From Hymenobacter translucens (GTDB lineage: Bacteria > Bacteroidota > Bacteroidia > Cytophagales > Hymenobacteraceae), in NCBI RefSeq assembly GCF_020685205.1, contig NZ_JAJERB010000001.1, positions 124,001 through 188,000 of the forward strand: a DNA stretch of 64,000 nucleotides, written 5' to 3'. Shown here one piece after another: positions 1 through 7,893 of the stretch. The notes under the pieces are model-generated. The model made no database searches, was not told the DNA's origin, and worked only from the letters and a program-made list of their open reading frames with translations. The translations under genes and the position numbers were made by a program. Positions within the stretch are counted from its first letter, which is position 1. Each line of letters opens with the position of its first letter.

Positions 1-16
1 CACTTCGAGCCGGGCG

Positions 17-24
17 CAAAGGTA
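17..24 (-). promoter_or_regulatory. Possible -7 promoter box directed off the left edge
   Basis: The minus strand reads TACCTTTG, a perfect match to the Bacteroidota -7 consensus TAnnTTTG. No clear -33 TTG is visible at the right distance. It would drive a gene lying left of the window, downstream of the LptF/G permease gene. Confidence 0.4.
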
Positions 25-101
25 AGAATTATTTGCTCCGGTTGCATAGCCCGATCCGGGATTTATGCGAGAAATGCCTGCCCTACCCGGGCGCCTCCCT
101 C

Positions 102-1535
102 CTACACCGTGCGCTGATAGCCGCGGAACGGCCAGCGGATCTTGGCCGGCAGGCGGTGCCAGAAGTCGGTTTCCAGCAGGCCGGAGTCGCGGCGGGCCTG
201 GTTGAGGAAAAACAGCCCTGAGGGCAGCAGCGCCAGCGTGGAAAGCCACATGCCAATGCCCACCGGCATGACCGCTTCGCGGCCGTACTTCTCGCCGATG
301 ATGGACACCACGTAGTAAATGATGAAAAACAGAATCGACACCAGAATCGGCACGCCCAGGCCGCCTTTCTTGATAATAGCGCCCAGCGGGGCCCCGATCA
401 GGAACATGAGCAGTACGGCAAAGGACTGGGTGTACTTGCGGAATATCTCGATGCGGAAGTTGCCGGTTTCCTTGGCCAGTCCGTTGAGCCGATCAGCGGT
501 GGTGGTGGCGTAGGACTTGATGTTACGGGCCCGGTTGGTGGCCTGCTGCACCATTTGCAGCGTCAGGGCCGGCAGGAGCTGGGGCGGTACCTGAATGCCG
601 GCCGTGCGCCGATTGGCCGCCTGCCCCGTGGTATCAAACCGCATAAACGTGTAGTACGGGTTGATCTGCGTCAGAAACTGCTTGCGCTCCAGGCTGAGCT
701 TGTTATGCAGGGAATCGGTGAAGTTGTGTAGCTGTGGCAGGTTCAGCATCATCTTGTTTTCCTTGAACAGCTCCTGGGGCGTGCGGTCGAGGCTGAACGA
801 GGCCAGGGAAAACGTAATCATGTTGCGGTCAAAGGCCTGGCGCACAAAGCTGGCCCCGGCCCGGTCGCGGGCGTCGGGCTGCTCGACGTAGCTCTGACCG
901 TGAAACAGCTCCAGCCCCAGGTACTGCCCCCCGAAGCGGGTAAACATGCGGCCGGAGTCGGCCAGAATCACGGTGGCGCTGCCCCGGCCGTTGGTATGGT
1001 CGTAGATCATCACGTCCCGGAGCCGGTCCCCGTTCTCGCCCAGCTTCTTGCTGACCTTGATGGTGTAGCCGGGAATGCCGTTGTAGAACACGTTCTCGCG
1101 AATGTCGAGGGCCAGCTTTTGCTGGCGCACGTCCCAGAGCAGGCTGTAGGCCTTGAGGTTGGCCTTGGGCATGATGGTGTTGTTGAACCAGAACGCCACC
1201 CCGGCCAAAACCAGGCACACCAGCAGCACCGGGCTCAGAATGCGCAGCAGCGAAACGCCGGAGGTCTTGATGGCCGTCAGCTCGTGGTGCTCGCCCAGCT
1301 GCCCGTAGGTCATCAGCGTGGACAGCAGCACGGCCAGGGGCAGGGAAATCGGCACGATCAGCACGCTGAAGTAAAACAGCAGCTGGGTGATGACCTCCCA
1401 GCCCAGATCCTTGCCCACGAGGTCGTCGAGGTACTTGATCATCGACTGAATCAGCAGGATGAACTCCACCACCGCAAACGTGAGGAAGAACGGCCCGGCA
1501 AAGGCTTTTAGAATCAGCTTATCGAGTTTTTTCAT
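102..1535 (-). CDS. LptF/LptG family lipopolysaccharide export permease
   Basis: Inner-membrane permease subunit of the Lpt ABC exporter, which pulls lipopolysaccharide from the inner membrane and feeds it to the periplasmic bridge. The 477-residue protein has the YjgP/YjgQ layout: an N-terminal block beginning MKKLDKLILKAF with three membrane segments by residue 115, a long periplasmic section, and three hydrophobic segments near residues 375-455. It is longer than the roughly 360-residue E. coli proteins because of an enlarged periplasmic part, as is usual in this phylum. The ATG at 1535 is chosen over an in-frame GTG 13 codons upstream because family members begin MKKLDK. F versus G cannot be told from sequence alone. 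Confidence 0.92.
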   Translation of the reverse strand: MKKLDKLILKAFAGPFFLTFAVVEFILLIQSMIKYLDDLVGKDLGWEVITQLLFYFSVLIVPISLPLAVLLSTLMTYGQLGEHHELTAIKTSGVSLLRILSPVLLVCLVLAGVAFWFNNTIMPKANLKAYSLLWDVRQQKLALDIRENVFYNGIPGYTIKVSKKLGENGDRLRDVMIYDHTNGRGSATVILADSGRMFTRFGGQYLGLELFHGQSYVEQPDARDRAGASFVRQAFDRNMITFSLASFSLDRTPQELFKENKMMLNLPQLHNFTDSLHNKLSLERKQFLTQINPYYTFMRFDTTGQAANRRTAGIQVPPQLLPALTLQMVQQATNRARNIKSYATTTADRLNGLAKETGNFRIEIFRKYTQSFAVLLMFLIGAPLGAIIKKGGLGVPILVSILFFIIYYVVSIIGEKYGREAVMPVGIGMWLSTLALLPSGLFFLNQARRDSGLLETDFWHRLPAKIRWPFRGYQRTV

Positions 1536-1572
1536 GAGCGCAACAGAAACGAGTGGCCGGGAGCCAACCCGC

Positions 1573-1615
1573 AAAAAAAAGCAAAAGCTAAACGAAGGTA
1601 GTCCTCGTTTAGCTT
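1573..1615 (-). terminator. Rho-independent terminator after the START-like gene
   Basis: On the minus strand an 11-bp stem (AAGCTAAACGA/TCGTTTAGCTT at 1585-1615) is followed by TTTTGCTTTTTTTT. It lies between the START-like gene and the permease gene, so the two are probably separate transcripts. Confidence 0.75.
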
Positions 1616-1647
1616 CCGCTCCGGTTCTTCCGAACCAAAAAACTGGC

Positions 1648-2061
1648 TTAGGCGCCCATTAGTTCGCGCAGGCGCACAATCAGGCTGTCCCACATTTCCT
1701 GGAGCTCGATGTCGTCGGTTTCTTCGGAGTAGTCGGTCACCTTCAGGTAAACCTCCTGGGTGAGCTGGGACTCTTCAATCGTAAAGTCGAGGTAGTTGGC
1801 GTCGGAAACCGAGCGTTTGTTGGCATCGAGGAAAACGAAGCGCACCGAGCGGTTGGTCCGGTGGGAGCTGACTTCAGCGAAGTGGCTCTGGTTGTCCCAG
1901 ATGAAGTTGAAGCGGTGGTCTTCGTCGAGGCGTACATCCTGGCAGAACCACTGACTCAGGCCCGAAGCCGAGGCCAGATACGGGTACAGAATCTTGGGCG
2001 AGGCGTTAACCGGGTATTCGACCGTAAAACGGTGCTTGGCGCGGGTAAGTGAAAGCGGCAT
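1648..2061 (-). CDS. START-like (SRPBCC fold) domain protein
   Basis: A 137-residue soluble protein that matches the START-like domain family common in Cytophagales and related Bacteroidota. It is one compact alpha/beta domain: an early beta strand (HRFTVEYPV), a helix with the motif LSQWF typical of AHSA1/SRPBCC proteins, strands rich in F/W/V, and a long C-terminal helix (residues 115-135) that would close a hydrophobic pocket. No ligand or enzymatic role is established for this subgroup. A terminator follows the gene, so it is probably monocistronic. The family call is fairly secure; the function is unknown. Confidence 0.8.
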   Translation of the reverse strand: MPLSLTRAKHRFTVEYPVNASPKILYPYLASASGLSQWFCQDVRLDEDHRFNFIWDNQSHFAEVSSHRTNRSVRFVFLDANKRSVSDANYLDFTIEESQLTQEVYLKVTDYSEETDDIELQEMWDSLIVRLRELMGA

Positions 2062-2146
2062 AGGTGAGTAAAACAGAATCCAACATCAGTACCTCAACAA
2101 TGAGTGGTACGCAGCCAAGATACATGGCTTTTTTTTCATGTAAGCC

Positions 2147-2178
2147 TTGCGGGGTGACAAATCTTGTACCTACCTTTG
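2147..2178 (+). promoter_or_regulatory. Promoter of tRNA-Met
   Basis: TTG at 2147-2149 and TACCTTTG at 2171-2178 are separated by 21 bases. This fits the Bacteroidota primary sigma consensus TTG-N17-23-TAnnTTTG. The mature tRNA begins 15 bases after the -7 box. Confidence 0.8.
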
Positions 2179-2193
2179 CGCCACCAAAAACCC

Positions 2194-2267
2194 GGCGGGG
2201 TAGCTCAGTTGGTTAGAGCACAGGATTCATAACCCTGAGGTCACGAGTTCAACTCTCGTCCCCGCTA
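2194..2267 (+). tRNA. tRNA-Met (anticodon CAT)
   Basis: A 74-nt cloverleaf: acceptor arms GGCGGGG/CCCCGCT with discriminator A2267, D-stem GCTC/GAGC, anticodon loop TTCATAA with CAT at 2228-2230, five-base variable loop, and T-stem ACGAG/CTCGT with loop TTCAACT. The first acceptor pair is a G-T wobble and the last anticodon-stem pair (31-39) is an A-C mismatch. CCA is not encoded. The absence of initiator features (three G-C pairs below the anticodon, unpaired 1-72) points to elongator Met. A CAT tRNA modified to read Ile AUA cannot be fully excluded. Confidence 0.93.
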
Positions 2268-2272
2268 CACAG

Positions 2273-2304
2273 AAACGGCCTTCCTATCCTAGGAAGGCCG
2301 TTTT
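2273..2304 (+). terminator. Terminator of tRNA-Met
   Basis: A perfect 12-bp stem (AAACGGCCTTCC/GGAAGGCCGTTT) with a 7-base loop, ending in TTTT, begins six bases after the tRNA. Confidence 0.85.
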
Positions 2305-2336
2305 GGTTTAAAGTCAGACAGTTCCCCCAGTAAGCT

Positions 2337-3197
2337 TTAGACTACCAGCTCACTGCTTTTCTGCCGCCGGTATTCTGACGGGCTCTGCCCGATCAGCTTG
2401 CGAAAGGTTTTGTTGAAGTGCGACAGGTTGTTGAACCCGCTGGCGAAGCTGACGTCGGTGATGGAGGCGTCCCCGAGCAGCAGCAGGCAGGCCTGGCTGA
2501 CCCGGTACTCCTGCAGAAACTCGGTCATCGTCTGCCCCGACATTTTCTTGAAGTAGCGGCAGAACGCGGGCACCGACAGGTTCGCCAGCTCGGCCAGCTC
2601 GGCAATGTCGATGGGCCGGCTGAAGTTGCGCTGCACAAACTGGTAGATCGTATTGAGCCGGTCCTTTTCCCGGCCCTGCACGCCCAGGCCGGCTCCACCG
2701 GCGTGGAGCGACTGGGCGTCGGGTGCCTGGGCCAGCTGCTGTAGCACCGAGAGCAGGCTAAGCAAACGCGGAAAGGCGGGTTGGGTGAGCATTTCGCGGA
2801 GCGTGGCTCCTACCGCCGCCCGCGTGTGCGGCCCGAACGACACGCCCTGGTGGGAACGGGCAAACAGCTGCTGCACGGCGGCCAGCTCCGGCAGTTGCCA
2901 GAATGCCTCGCCCATAAAGTCGGCGCGCAGCTGAAGCACGATCTGCTCGTAGGGGTTCTGACGCCCGTAGCTAAAGCTCAGGTGAGGCAGGTTGGGGCCG
3001 ATAAAAACCAGCTCGCCTTCCTCGTAGCGGGCATTGTGCCGGCCGATGTGGCGCCGCCCGCCTCCGTCCGGGATGTACACCAGCTCATACTCGGGGTGGT
3101 AGTGCCAGAGCATGTGCACGCTTTCCACGTCGGTGCTGTGCAACAGGGTAAAGGAGCTGCCGGCCAGGGGCTGAATGGGCTCGAACTGAAGTTTCAT
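2337..3197 (-). CDS. AraC family transcriptional regulator
   Basis: A 286-residue DNA-binding regulator. Residues 1-150 form an N-terminal cupin-like sensor, visible in the pattern HYHPEYELVYIPDGGGRRHI followed by GELVFIGPNLPHLSF. Residues 185-283 contain the paired helix-turn-helix of AraC proteins, with the typical segments IAELAELANLSVPAFCRYFK and SITDVSFASGFNNLSHFNKTFRK. Such proteins usually sense a small molecule, often a sugar, and regulate a neighbouring operon. Here the nearest divergent unit is the candidate ncRNA starting near 3317, so no target gene is evident from context. The ligand is unknown. Confidence 0.92.
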   Translation of the reverse strand: MKLQFEPIQPLAGSSFTLLHSTDVESVHMLWHYHPEYELVYIPDGGGRRHIGRHNARYEEGELVFIGPNLPHLSFSYGRQNPYEQIVLQLRADFMGEAFWQLPELAAVQQLFARSHQGVSFGPHTRAAVGATLREMLTQPAFPRLLSLLSVLQQLAQAPDAQSLHAGGAGLGVQGREKDRLNTIYQFVQRNFSRPIDIAELAELANLSVPAFCRYFKKMSGQTMTEFLQEYRVSQACLLLLGDASITDVSFASGFNNLSHFNKTFRKLIGQSPSEYRRQKSSELVV

Positions 3198-3277
3198 ACG
3201 GCTGATTCGTGGTTGTTACCGAATTACCCTTGAAAAGAAGGGTTTGGTTAATACAGCACCAGAAAAAGTAAATATAC

Positions 3278-3311
3278 TTGTAGTTTGAGCGTGTAGCAGC
3301 CGGTAGCTTTG
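3278..3311 (+). promoter_or_regulatory. Promoter of the candidate structured RNA
   Basis: The -7 box TAGCTTTG at 3304-3311 matches TAnnTTTG exactly. Upstream are TTTG at 3284-3287 (16-base spacer) and TTG at 3278-3280 (23-base spacer), either of which could serve as the -33 element. The predicted start site is near 3317. Confidence 0.6.
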
Positions 3312-3316
3312 TAGTA

Positions 3317-3568
3317 CATCGCCGGGTTGCCGATGACCAGCCCTGAACGTAGAGGCCGGTGAGCAGACCGCTTTGATTTTACAAGTCTGCATCTGACAGC
3401 AAATACTAAGGCCACCATCCCCGCGTTGGTTGGCAAACTAGCAGGCAGCGCCGTTGGGCAGCTGCCAAGGACTGAGCCCAAGGGCTCAGAATCGGCCCGG
3501 AGTTGGGTGGGAATTTTCTCCGGGTTCCGATTTCACTAAAAGCCGTTCCAGGTGGGGCGGCTTTTTTT
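3317..3568 (+). ncRNA. Candidate structured non-coding RNA, about 250 nt
   Basis: The stretch runs from a good promoter to a rho-independent terminator with no convincing reading frame. Hairpins that can be read directly: 3317-3321/3331-3335, 3363-3368/3385-3390, 3444-3449/3461-3466, 3472-3479/3482-3489 (8 bp, two-base loop) and 3490-3502/3518-3532 (13 bp interrupted by a TT bulge). The terminator hairpin at 3538-3565 comes last. I find no tmRNA, RNase P or SRP signature. It could be a trans-acting small RNA or a terminated leader of the DUF3850 gene that starts 245 bases further on. Expression is inferred, not shown. Confidence 0.5.
3538..3568 (+). terminator. Terminator of the candidate ncRNA
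   Basis: AAAAGCCGTTCC pairs with GGGGCGGCTTTT (two G-T pairs) around a 4-base loop and ends in seven T. No protein gene on the plus strand lies just upstream, so it implies a non-coding or leader transcript. Confidence 0.75.
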
Positions 3569-3812
3569 GTGGACTTCAGTTTTTTGTGGCAGCCACTGAA
3601 AACGGTCTTTTTTCTAATATGCGAGTTAAAAACGAGGGCCATATTTTCTGGCACGCTGCACTTCATACGCTTTCCGGCACCAAAGCTTTCCTCCTTGGCA
3701 ACCGGCTGATTTTCCAGCGGATGCCTGCGTAACGGCCCAGGGCAATCCAGAATAATTTATGCAAGAAAAATCGATATTGACTTACCTCACTGTATCAAAA
3801 ACAACCTTCGTC

Positions 3813-4151
3813 ATGAATCAGAACAGCCAGCCTATCATCTCCCAAACCACCGAAGCAGTTGTCGGCCGTACGCACGAGCTCAAGACCTGGCCAGCCTGCT
3901 TTGCGGCCGTCGAAACCGGAATCAAGCCCTTCGACGTACGCGAGGACGACCGCGGGTTTCAACGCGGCGACGCGCTGCTGCTGCGCGAGTACGAGCCCGA
4001 TAGTGAACAGTACACCGGGCGCACCGTGGTGCGCTGGATCAGCTACATCCTGACAGGCGGCAGCTTTGGCGTGGAGCCGGGCTGGTGCGTACTGGGCTTT
4101 GGCGAACAGCCGCCCCTCCCACCGGGCATGGTCGATACCCGACTGTGGTAG
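3813..4151 (+). CDS. DUF3850 (ASCH-like) domain protein
   Basis: A 112-residue protein. Its central block, beginning HELKTWPACFAAVETGIKPFDVR and ending in a GWCVLGFGE-like segment, fits DUF3850, a member of the PUA/ASCH-like superfamily that usually binds RNA or modified nucleotides. The pattern WP-x(7)-G-x(2)-PFDVRxDDRGF-x(2)-GD is the recognisable core. The ATG at 3813 is chosen because the family domain starts about 25 residues later; an in-frame ATG at 3759 would add 18 residues of unconvincing sequence. It ends 22 bases before a shared bidirectional terminator. Its cellular role is unknown. Confidence 0.8.
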   Translation: MNQNSQPIISQTTEAVVGRTHELKTWPACFAAVETGIKPFDVREDDRGFQRGDALLLREYEPDSEQYTGRTVVRWISYILTGGSFGVEPGWCVLGFGEQPPLPPGMVDTRLW

Positions 4152-4172
4152 CGGCAGTTATTCACTCCCCAA

Positions 4173-4217
4173 AACTAAAAAAGCGCTTGACCGGACTGGT
4201 CAAGCGCTTTTTTAGTT
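4173..4217. terminator. Bidirectional terminator between the DUF3850 gene and rplT
   Basis: A perfect 20-bp stem (4173-4192/4198-4217) has a GGACT loop. The A-run on one arm and the T-run on the other let it stop transcription from both converging genes. Confidence 0.9.
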
Positions 4218-4229
4218 GAGCCGGGAAGA

Positions 4230-4574
4230 CTACTTTGCCTTCTCCACGATGCCTTTGAAAGCTTCGGGGTGGTTCAGGGCCAGATCAGCCAGAACTTTAC
4301 GGTTCAGGTCGATGCCAGCCTTCTTCAGGCCGCCCATCAGCTGGGAGTACGACAGGCCGTGCTCACGGGCACCGGCGTTGATACGCTGAATCCACAGGGC
4401 GCGGAACTCACGCTTCTTGGTTTTCCGGTCGCGGTAGGCGTAGAGAAGACCTTTCTCAACGGCGTTCTTGGCAACGGTCCAAACGTTTTTACGACGGCCG
4501 AAATAGCCTTTCGCCAAACGCATTACTTTTTTGCGACGGTGGCGCGAGGCCACGTTATTCACACTTCTTGGCAT
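4230..4574 (-). CDS. rplT: 50S ribosomal protein L20
   Basis: A 114-residue basic protein with the standard L20 length and landmarks: [20 protein letters not shown] at the start, then [19 protein letters not shown] and the conserved [21 protein letters not shown]20 binds 23S rRNA early in large-subunit assembly. It is the last gene of the infC-rpmI-rplT unit, 100 bases after rpmI, and ends at a strong terminator. In other bacteria L20 represses its own operon by binding the leader; I cannot identify such a site here. Confidence 0.98.
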   Translation of the reverse strand: MPRSVNNVASRHRRKKVMRLAKGYFGRRKNVWTVAKNAVEKGLLYAYRDRKTKKREFRALWIQRINAGAREHGLSYSQLMGGLKKAGIDLNRKVLADLALNHPEAFKGIVEKAK

Positions 4575-4674
4575 AACCTACTTGTTTTTGGCGGCCGGTG
4601 ACATGTTGTCTTCGAAACCGGACGCCGGGTTGAAAAATTGGGAATCGGGGTTGCTTGATTGAGCAGTTATCCGA

Positions 4675-4869
4675 TTAGATACCCAGCATATCCTTCACGC
4701 GGTTCATGTCCGCCGAGCTCACCAGGGTAGCGTGCGTCAGGTTACGCTTCTGCTTGGTGGTCTTCTTCGTGAGGATGTGTGATTTGAAGGCGTGCTTCCG
4801 CTTCACCTTGCCCGAGCCGGTGAGCGTGAACCGCTTCTTAGCACCGGATTTCGTCTTAACTTTTGGCAT
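4675..4869 (-). CDS. rpmI: 50S ribosomal protein L35
   Basis: A 64-residue basic protein with the typical L35 sequence: [20 protein letters not shown] followed by [20 protein letters not shown]. It is a structural protein of the large ribosomal subunit. It sits between infC (42 bases upstream) and rplT in the usual order. Confidence 0.98.
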   Translation of the reverse strand: MPKVKTKSGAKKRFTLTGSGKVKRKHAFKSHILTKKTTKQKRNLTHATLVSSADMNRVKDMLGI

Positions 4870-4911
4870 TGTGGTATGAATTGAGAAAAAAGAAAATGCA
4901 ATGGGGATGCG

Positions 4912-5547
4912 CTATTCCTGGGCGTCCTTGCTTGCCGGAGCCGCCTCTTTGGCGGGCGCCGAAGCAGCCGGAGCAGGTTTGGGCTTAGCCGAAGCTACGG
5001 CCGCCACCTTGGGAGCCAGGTACAGGAACATGCGCTTGCCTTCAAGCTTGGGCAGCTGCTCTACCTTGGCCAGATCCTCGAGGGCTTGGGCAAACTTGAG
5101 CAGCAGAATCTCGCCCCGCTCCTTGAAGACGATCGAGCGGCCCACGAAGTGCACGTAGGCCTTGATCTTGGCGCCTTCCTTCAGGAATTCCTGAGCGTGC
5201 TTGAGCTTGAAGGCGAAGTCGTGCTCGTCGGTGTTGGGACCAAAACGAATTTCCTTCAGCACCACCTTCGTAGCCTTGGCTTTCATTTCGCGGGTCCGCT
5301 TCTTCTGCTCGTACTTAAATTTCGAGTAGTCGATGACGCGACAGACCGGGGGCACCGCCGTGGGGGAAATCTCCACGAGGTCGAGGTTCTGCTCCTGCGC
5401 CATGCGGCGGGCCTGCTCAACGGGGTAGATACCCTGCTCGACGTTTTCGCCGACCAGGCGCACCTCCCGGGCCGTAATCTTCTGGTTGATCTTAAACGGC
5501 TCTTCCACCTGCTGGCGGGGCACGTAGCGGCGATTCGGGGTTGCTAT
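4912..5547 (-). CDS. infC: Translation initiation factor IF-3 with an apparent ATA start codon
   Basis: IF-3 binds the 30S subunit and checks the start codon and initiator tRNA. The N-terminal domain ([20 protein letters not shown]), the linker and the C-terminal domain are present, plus an Ala/Pro/Lys-rich tail of about 35 residues. The frame has no ATG. An in-frame TAG at 5563-5565 and the late GTG at 5521-5523 bracket the coding start. ATA at 5545-5547 gives the N-terminus (M)[12 protein letters not shown] and lies eight bases after AGGAGGAGG, an exceptionally strong Shine-Dalgarno for this phylum. Rare infC start codons (AUU in E. coli) allow IF-3 to repress its own translation. The resulting 211-residue product heads infC-rpmI-rplT. 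Confidence 0.95.
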   Translation of the reverse strand: MATPNRRYVPRQQVEEPFKINQKITAREVRLVGENVEQGIYPVEQARRMAQEQNLDLVEISPTAVPPVCRVIDYSKFKYEQKKRTREMKAKATKVVLKEIRFGPNTDEHDFAFKLKHAQEFLKEGAKIKAYVHFVGRSIVFKERGEILLLKFAQALEDLAKVEQLPKLEGKRMFLYLAPKVAAVASAKPKPAPAASAPAKEAAPASKDAQE

Positions 5548-5555
5548 GGGTTGGT

Positions 5556-5564
5556 CCTCCTCCT
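5556..5564 (-). promoter_or_regulatory. Strong Shine-Dalgarno of infC
   Basis: The minus strand reads AGGAGGAGG, eight bases before the ATA codon at 5545-5547. Comparable sites are not evident before most other genes of this window, so it decides the infC start. Confidence 0.8.
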
Positions 5565-5756
5565 AAAGTGAGCAAAAAGTAACTATTCCGGGGTAGTCGG
5601 CGACTGCAAGGATGCGGCTACCGGCTATCAGGGGGCGAATATCCGGCAAATTTCTGACATCTAAAAAAGAGGCTATATAAAATCTTACCGGGGAGCCCAA
5701 ATACACGGCCAGCAGCCGAATAATTCCAACCCGTCCCGTGGCCTGGCAGAAAAGCC

Positions 5757-5798
5757 AAAAGCCAGGCGGCAGCACGGTTGCGCTGCTGCCTGGCTTTT
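5757..5798. terminator. Terminator after thrS
   Basis: A 17-bp stem with one G-T pair (AAAAGCCAGGCGGCAGC at 5757-5773, GCTGCTGCCTGGCTTTT at 5782-5798). It lies 38 bases beyond the thrS stop and separates thrS from the infC operon. Confidence 0.8.
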
Positions 5799-5835
5799 GC
5801 TTACCAGTCGGATTGAAACGACGGGTGCCGGCTGG

Positions 5836-7779
5836 TTAAACGCCGGCCATTATCTCGTTGACCTGCTCCTGGAAGTTGCGGATAAAGGCGTCGATTGGCA
5901 TCGAGCCCAGGTCGCCCTCGCCGTGCTTGCGCACCGACACGATGCCATTCTCCTGCTCTTTTTCGCCCACGATGAGCATGTAAGGCACCTTGGAGATTTC
6001 AGCATCCCGAATCTTGCGGCCGATTTTCTCGTCGCGGGAGTCCAGGTTGCCGCGGAGCTCGGCCTGCATCAGGCGGTCGTATACCTGCTGGGCATACTCC
6101 TGGTATTTCTCCGAGATGGGCAGCACCGCAAACTGCTCGGGCGAAAGCCACAGCGGGAAGTTACCGGCGCAGTGCTCGATCAGCACGGCCACGAAGCGCT
6201 CCAGCGAGCCGAAGGGGGCGCGGTGCAGCATCACCGGCCGCTGCCGGGAGTTGTCGGGGGCTACGTACTCCAGCTCGAACCGCTCGGGCAGGTTGTAGTC
6301 GACCTGAATGGTGCCGAGCTGCCACTTGCGGCCCAGCGCATCGCGGACCATGAAGTCGAGCTTGGGACCGTAGAAGGCGGCCTCGCCCAACTCGGTTACC
6401 GTGCGCAGGCCCCGCTCGGCGGCGGCTTCCTGAATGGCGGTTTCGGCCAGGTGCCAGTTTTCATCAGAGCCGATGTACTTGGCTTTGTTCTCCGGGTCAC
6501 GCAGGGAAATCTGGGCCGTGTAGTCCTCAAACCCGAGCGAACTGAACACGTAGAGAACCAGATCAATAACCTTGATGAACTCACCCTTTACTTGATCAGG
6601 CCGGCAGAAGATGTGGGCGTCGTCCTGCGTAAAGCCGCGCACCCGGGTCAGGCCGTGGAGCTCCCCACTCTGCTCGTAGCGGTATACCGTGCCGAACTCG
6701 GCTAGCCGCAGGGGCAGGTCGCGGTACGAGCGGGGCTTGGTCTTGTAGATCTCGCAGTGGTGGGGGCAGTTCATCGGCTTGAGGAAGAACTCCTCGCCGG
6801 GGTTAGGCGTCTTGATTGGCTGAAACGAGTCGGCGCCGTACTTCTCGTAGTGGCCCGAGGTTACGTACAGCTCCTTGGAGCCGATGTGGGGCGTCACAAC
6901 GGGCAGGTAGCCGGCTTTCACCTGCGCCTTGCGCATGAACTGCTCGAGTCGCTCGCGCAGGGCCGTACCCTTGGGCAGCCACAGGGGGAGCCCCGCTCCT
7001 ACCTTCTCGGAAAAAGCAAACAGCTCCAGTTCCTTGCCCAGCTTGCGGTGGTCCCGGCGCTTGGCTTCCTCCAGCTTCTCGAGGTACTCGGTCAGCTCCT
7101 TGGCTTTGGGGAAGGTGATGCCGTAGATGCGCGTGAGCTGCTTGTTCTTCTCGTCGCCGCGCCAGTAGGCGCCGGCCACGTTCATCAGCTTCACGGCTTT
7201 AATCGTGCTGGTGTCGGGAATGTGGGGCCCGCGGCAGAGGTCGGTGAAGTCGCCTTGGGTGTAGAACGTGATGGAACCGTCCTCCAGTCGCTCCAGCAGG
7301 TCAAGCTTGTAGGGGTCGTTTTTCTCGGTGAAGTAGGCAATGGCATCCGCCTTCGACACGTCTTTCCGCACAAACTCGCTTTTCTTCCGGGCCAGCTCCA
7401 GCATCTTCTTCTCGATGTCGGGAAAATTCTCGGTGGAGATGGTGCGGCCCTCGCCCAGGTCGATGTCGTAGTAGAAGCCGTTTTCGATGCTGGGACCGAT
7501 GCCCAGCTTCACGCCGGGGTACAGGGCTTCGAGGGCTTCGGCCATCAGGTGGGCCGAGGAGTGCCAGAAGGTGGCTTTGCCGGCCTCGTCGTTCCAGGTC
7601 AGGATTTCGAGGCTGGCACTCTGGTCGATGGGCCGGTGCAGGTCGCGGACCTCACCGTTGACGCGGACGCCGAGGGCGTTGCGGGCGAGGCCTTCACTGA
7701 TACTGGCGGCGACGTCGTAGCCCGTAGCGCCATCTACAAACTGGCGCACGGAGCCGTCGGGAAGCGTGATGTCAATCAT
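5836..7779 (-). CDS. thrS: Threonine--tRNA ligase
   Basis: Charges tRNA-Thr and edits mischarged serine. The 647-residue protein shows the full domain order: TGS domain (residues 1-60), editing domain with its [11 protein letters not shown] metal-binding motif near residue 75, class II catalytic core with [11 protein letters not shown] and [20 protein letters not shown], motif 3 with [11 protein letters not shown], and a C-terminal anticodon-binding domain. The conserved zinc-ligand residues are all visible. It lies directly upstream of infC, the classic thrS-infC-rpmI-rplT order, but the terminator at 5757-5798 suggests at least partial uncoupling. Confidence 0.98.
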   Translation of the reverse strand: MIDITLPDGSVRQFVDGATGYDVAASISEGLARNALGVRVNGEVRDLHRPIDQSASLEILTWNDEAGKATFWHSSAHLMAEALEALYPGVKLGIGPSIENGFYYDIDLGEGRTISTENFPDIEKKMLELARKKSEFVRKDVSKADAIAYFTEKNDPYKLDLLERLEDGSITFYTQGDFTDLCRGPHIPDTSTIKAVKLMNVAGAYWRGDEKNKQLTRIYGITFPKAKELTEYLEKLEEAKRRDHRKLGKELELFAFSEKVGAGLPLWLPKGTALRERLEQFMRKAQVKAGYLPVVTPHIGSKELYVTSGHYEKYGADSFQPIKTPNPGEEFFLKPMNCPHHCEIYKTKPRSYRDLPLRLAEFGTVYRYEQSGELHGLTRVRGFTQDDAHIFCRPDQVKGEFIKVIDLVLYVFSSLGFEDYTAQISLRDPENKAKYIGSDENWHLAETAIQEAAAERGLRTVTELGEAAFYGPKLDFMVRDALGRKWQLGTIQVDYNLPERFELEYVAPDNSRQRPVMLHRAPFGSLERFVAVLIEHCAGNFPLWLSPEQFAVLPISEKYQEYAQQVYDRLMQAELRGNLDSRDEKIGRKIRDAEISKVPYMLIVGEKEQENGIVSVRKHGEGDLGSMPIDAFIRNFQEQVNEIMAGV

Positions 7780-7893
7780 GTGGTAAGGGAAAAGTAGCTA
7801 TACAAACAGCGTGAGCCTGCAAGTTAGCAGCTTAGCCCGGAACGGGCAGCATGGGGCCGCATTTCCCCTTTTCACATCGCTCCCATCGGCGGG

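Noticed and set aside
3454..3732. Short plus-strand ORF of 92 codons in the AraC-DUF3850 spacer
   Set aside because: It runs through the ncRNA hairpins and the terminator, and its product has no family or signal features.
5797..7797. Long plus-strand frames opposite thrS
   Set aside because: They are antisense to a clear thrS and have the same low-complexity composition as other shadow frames.
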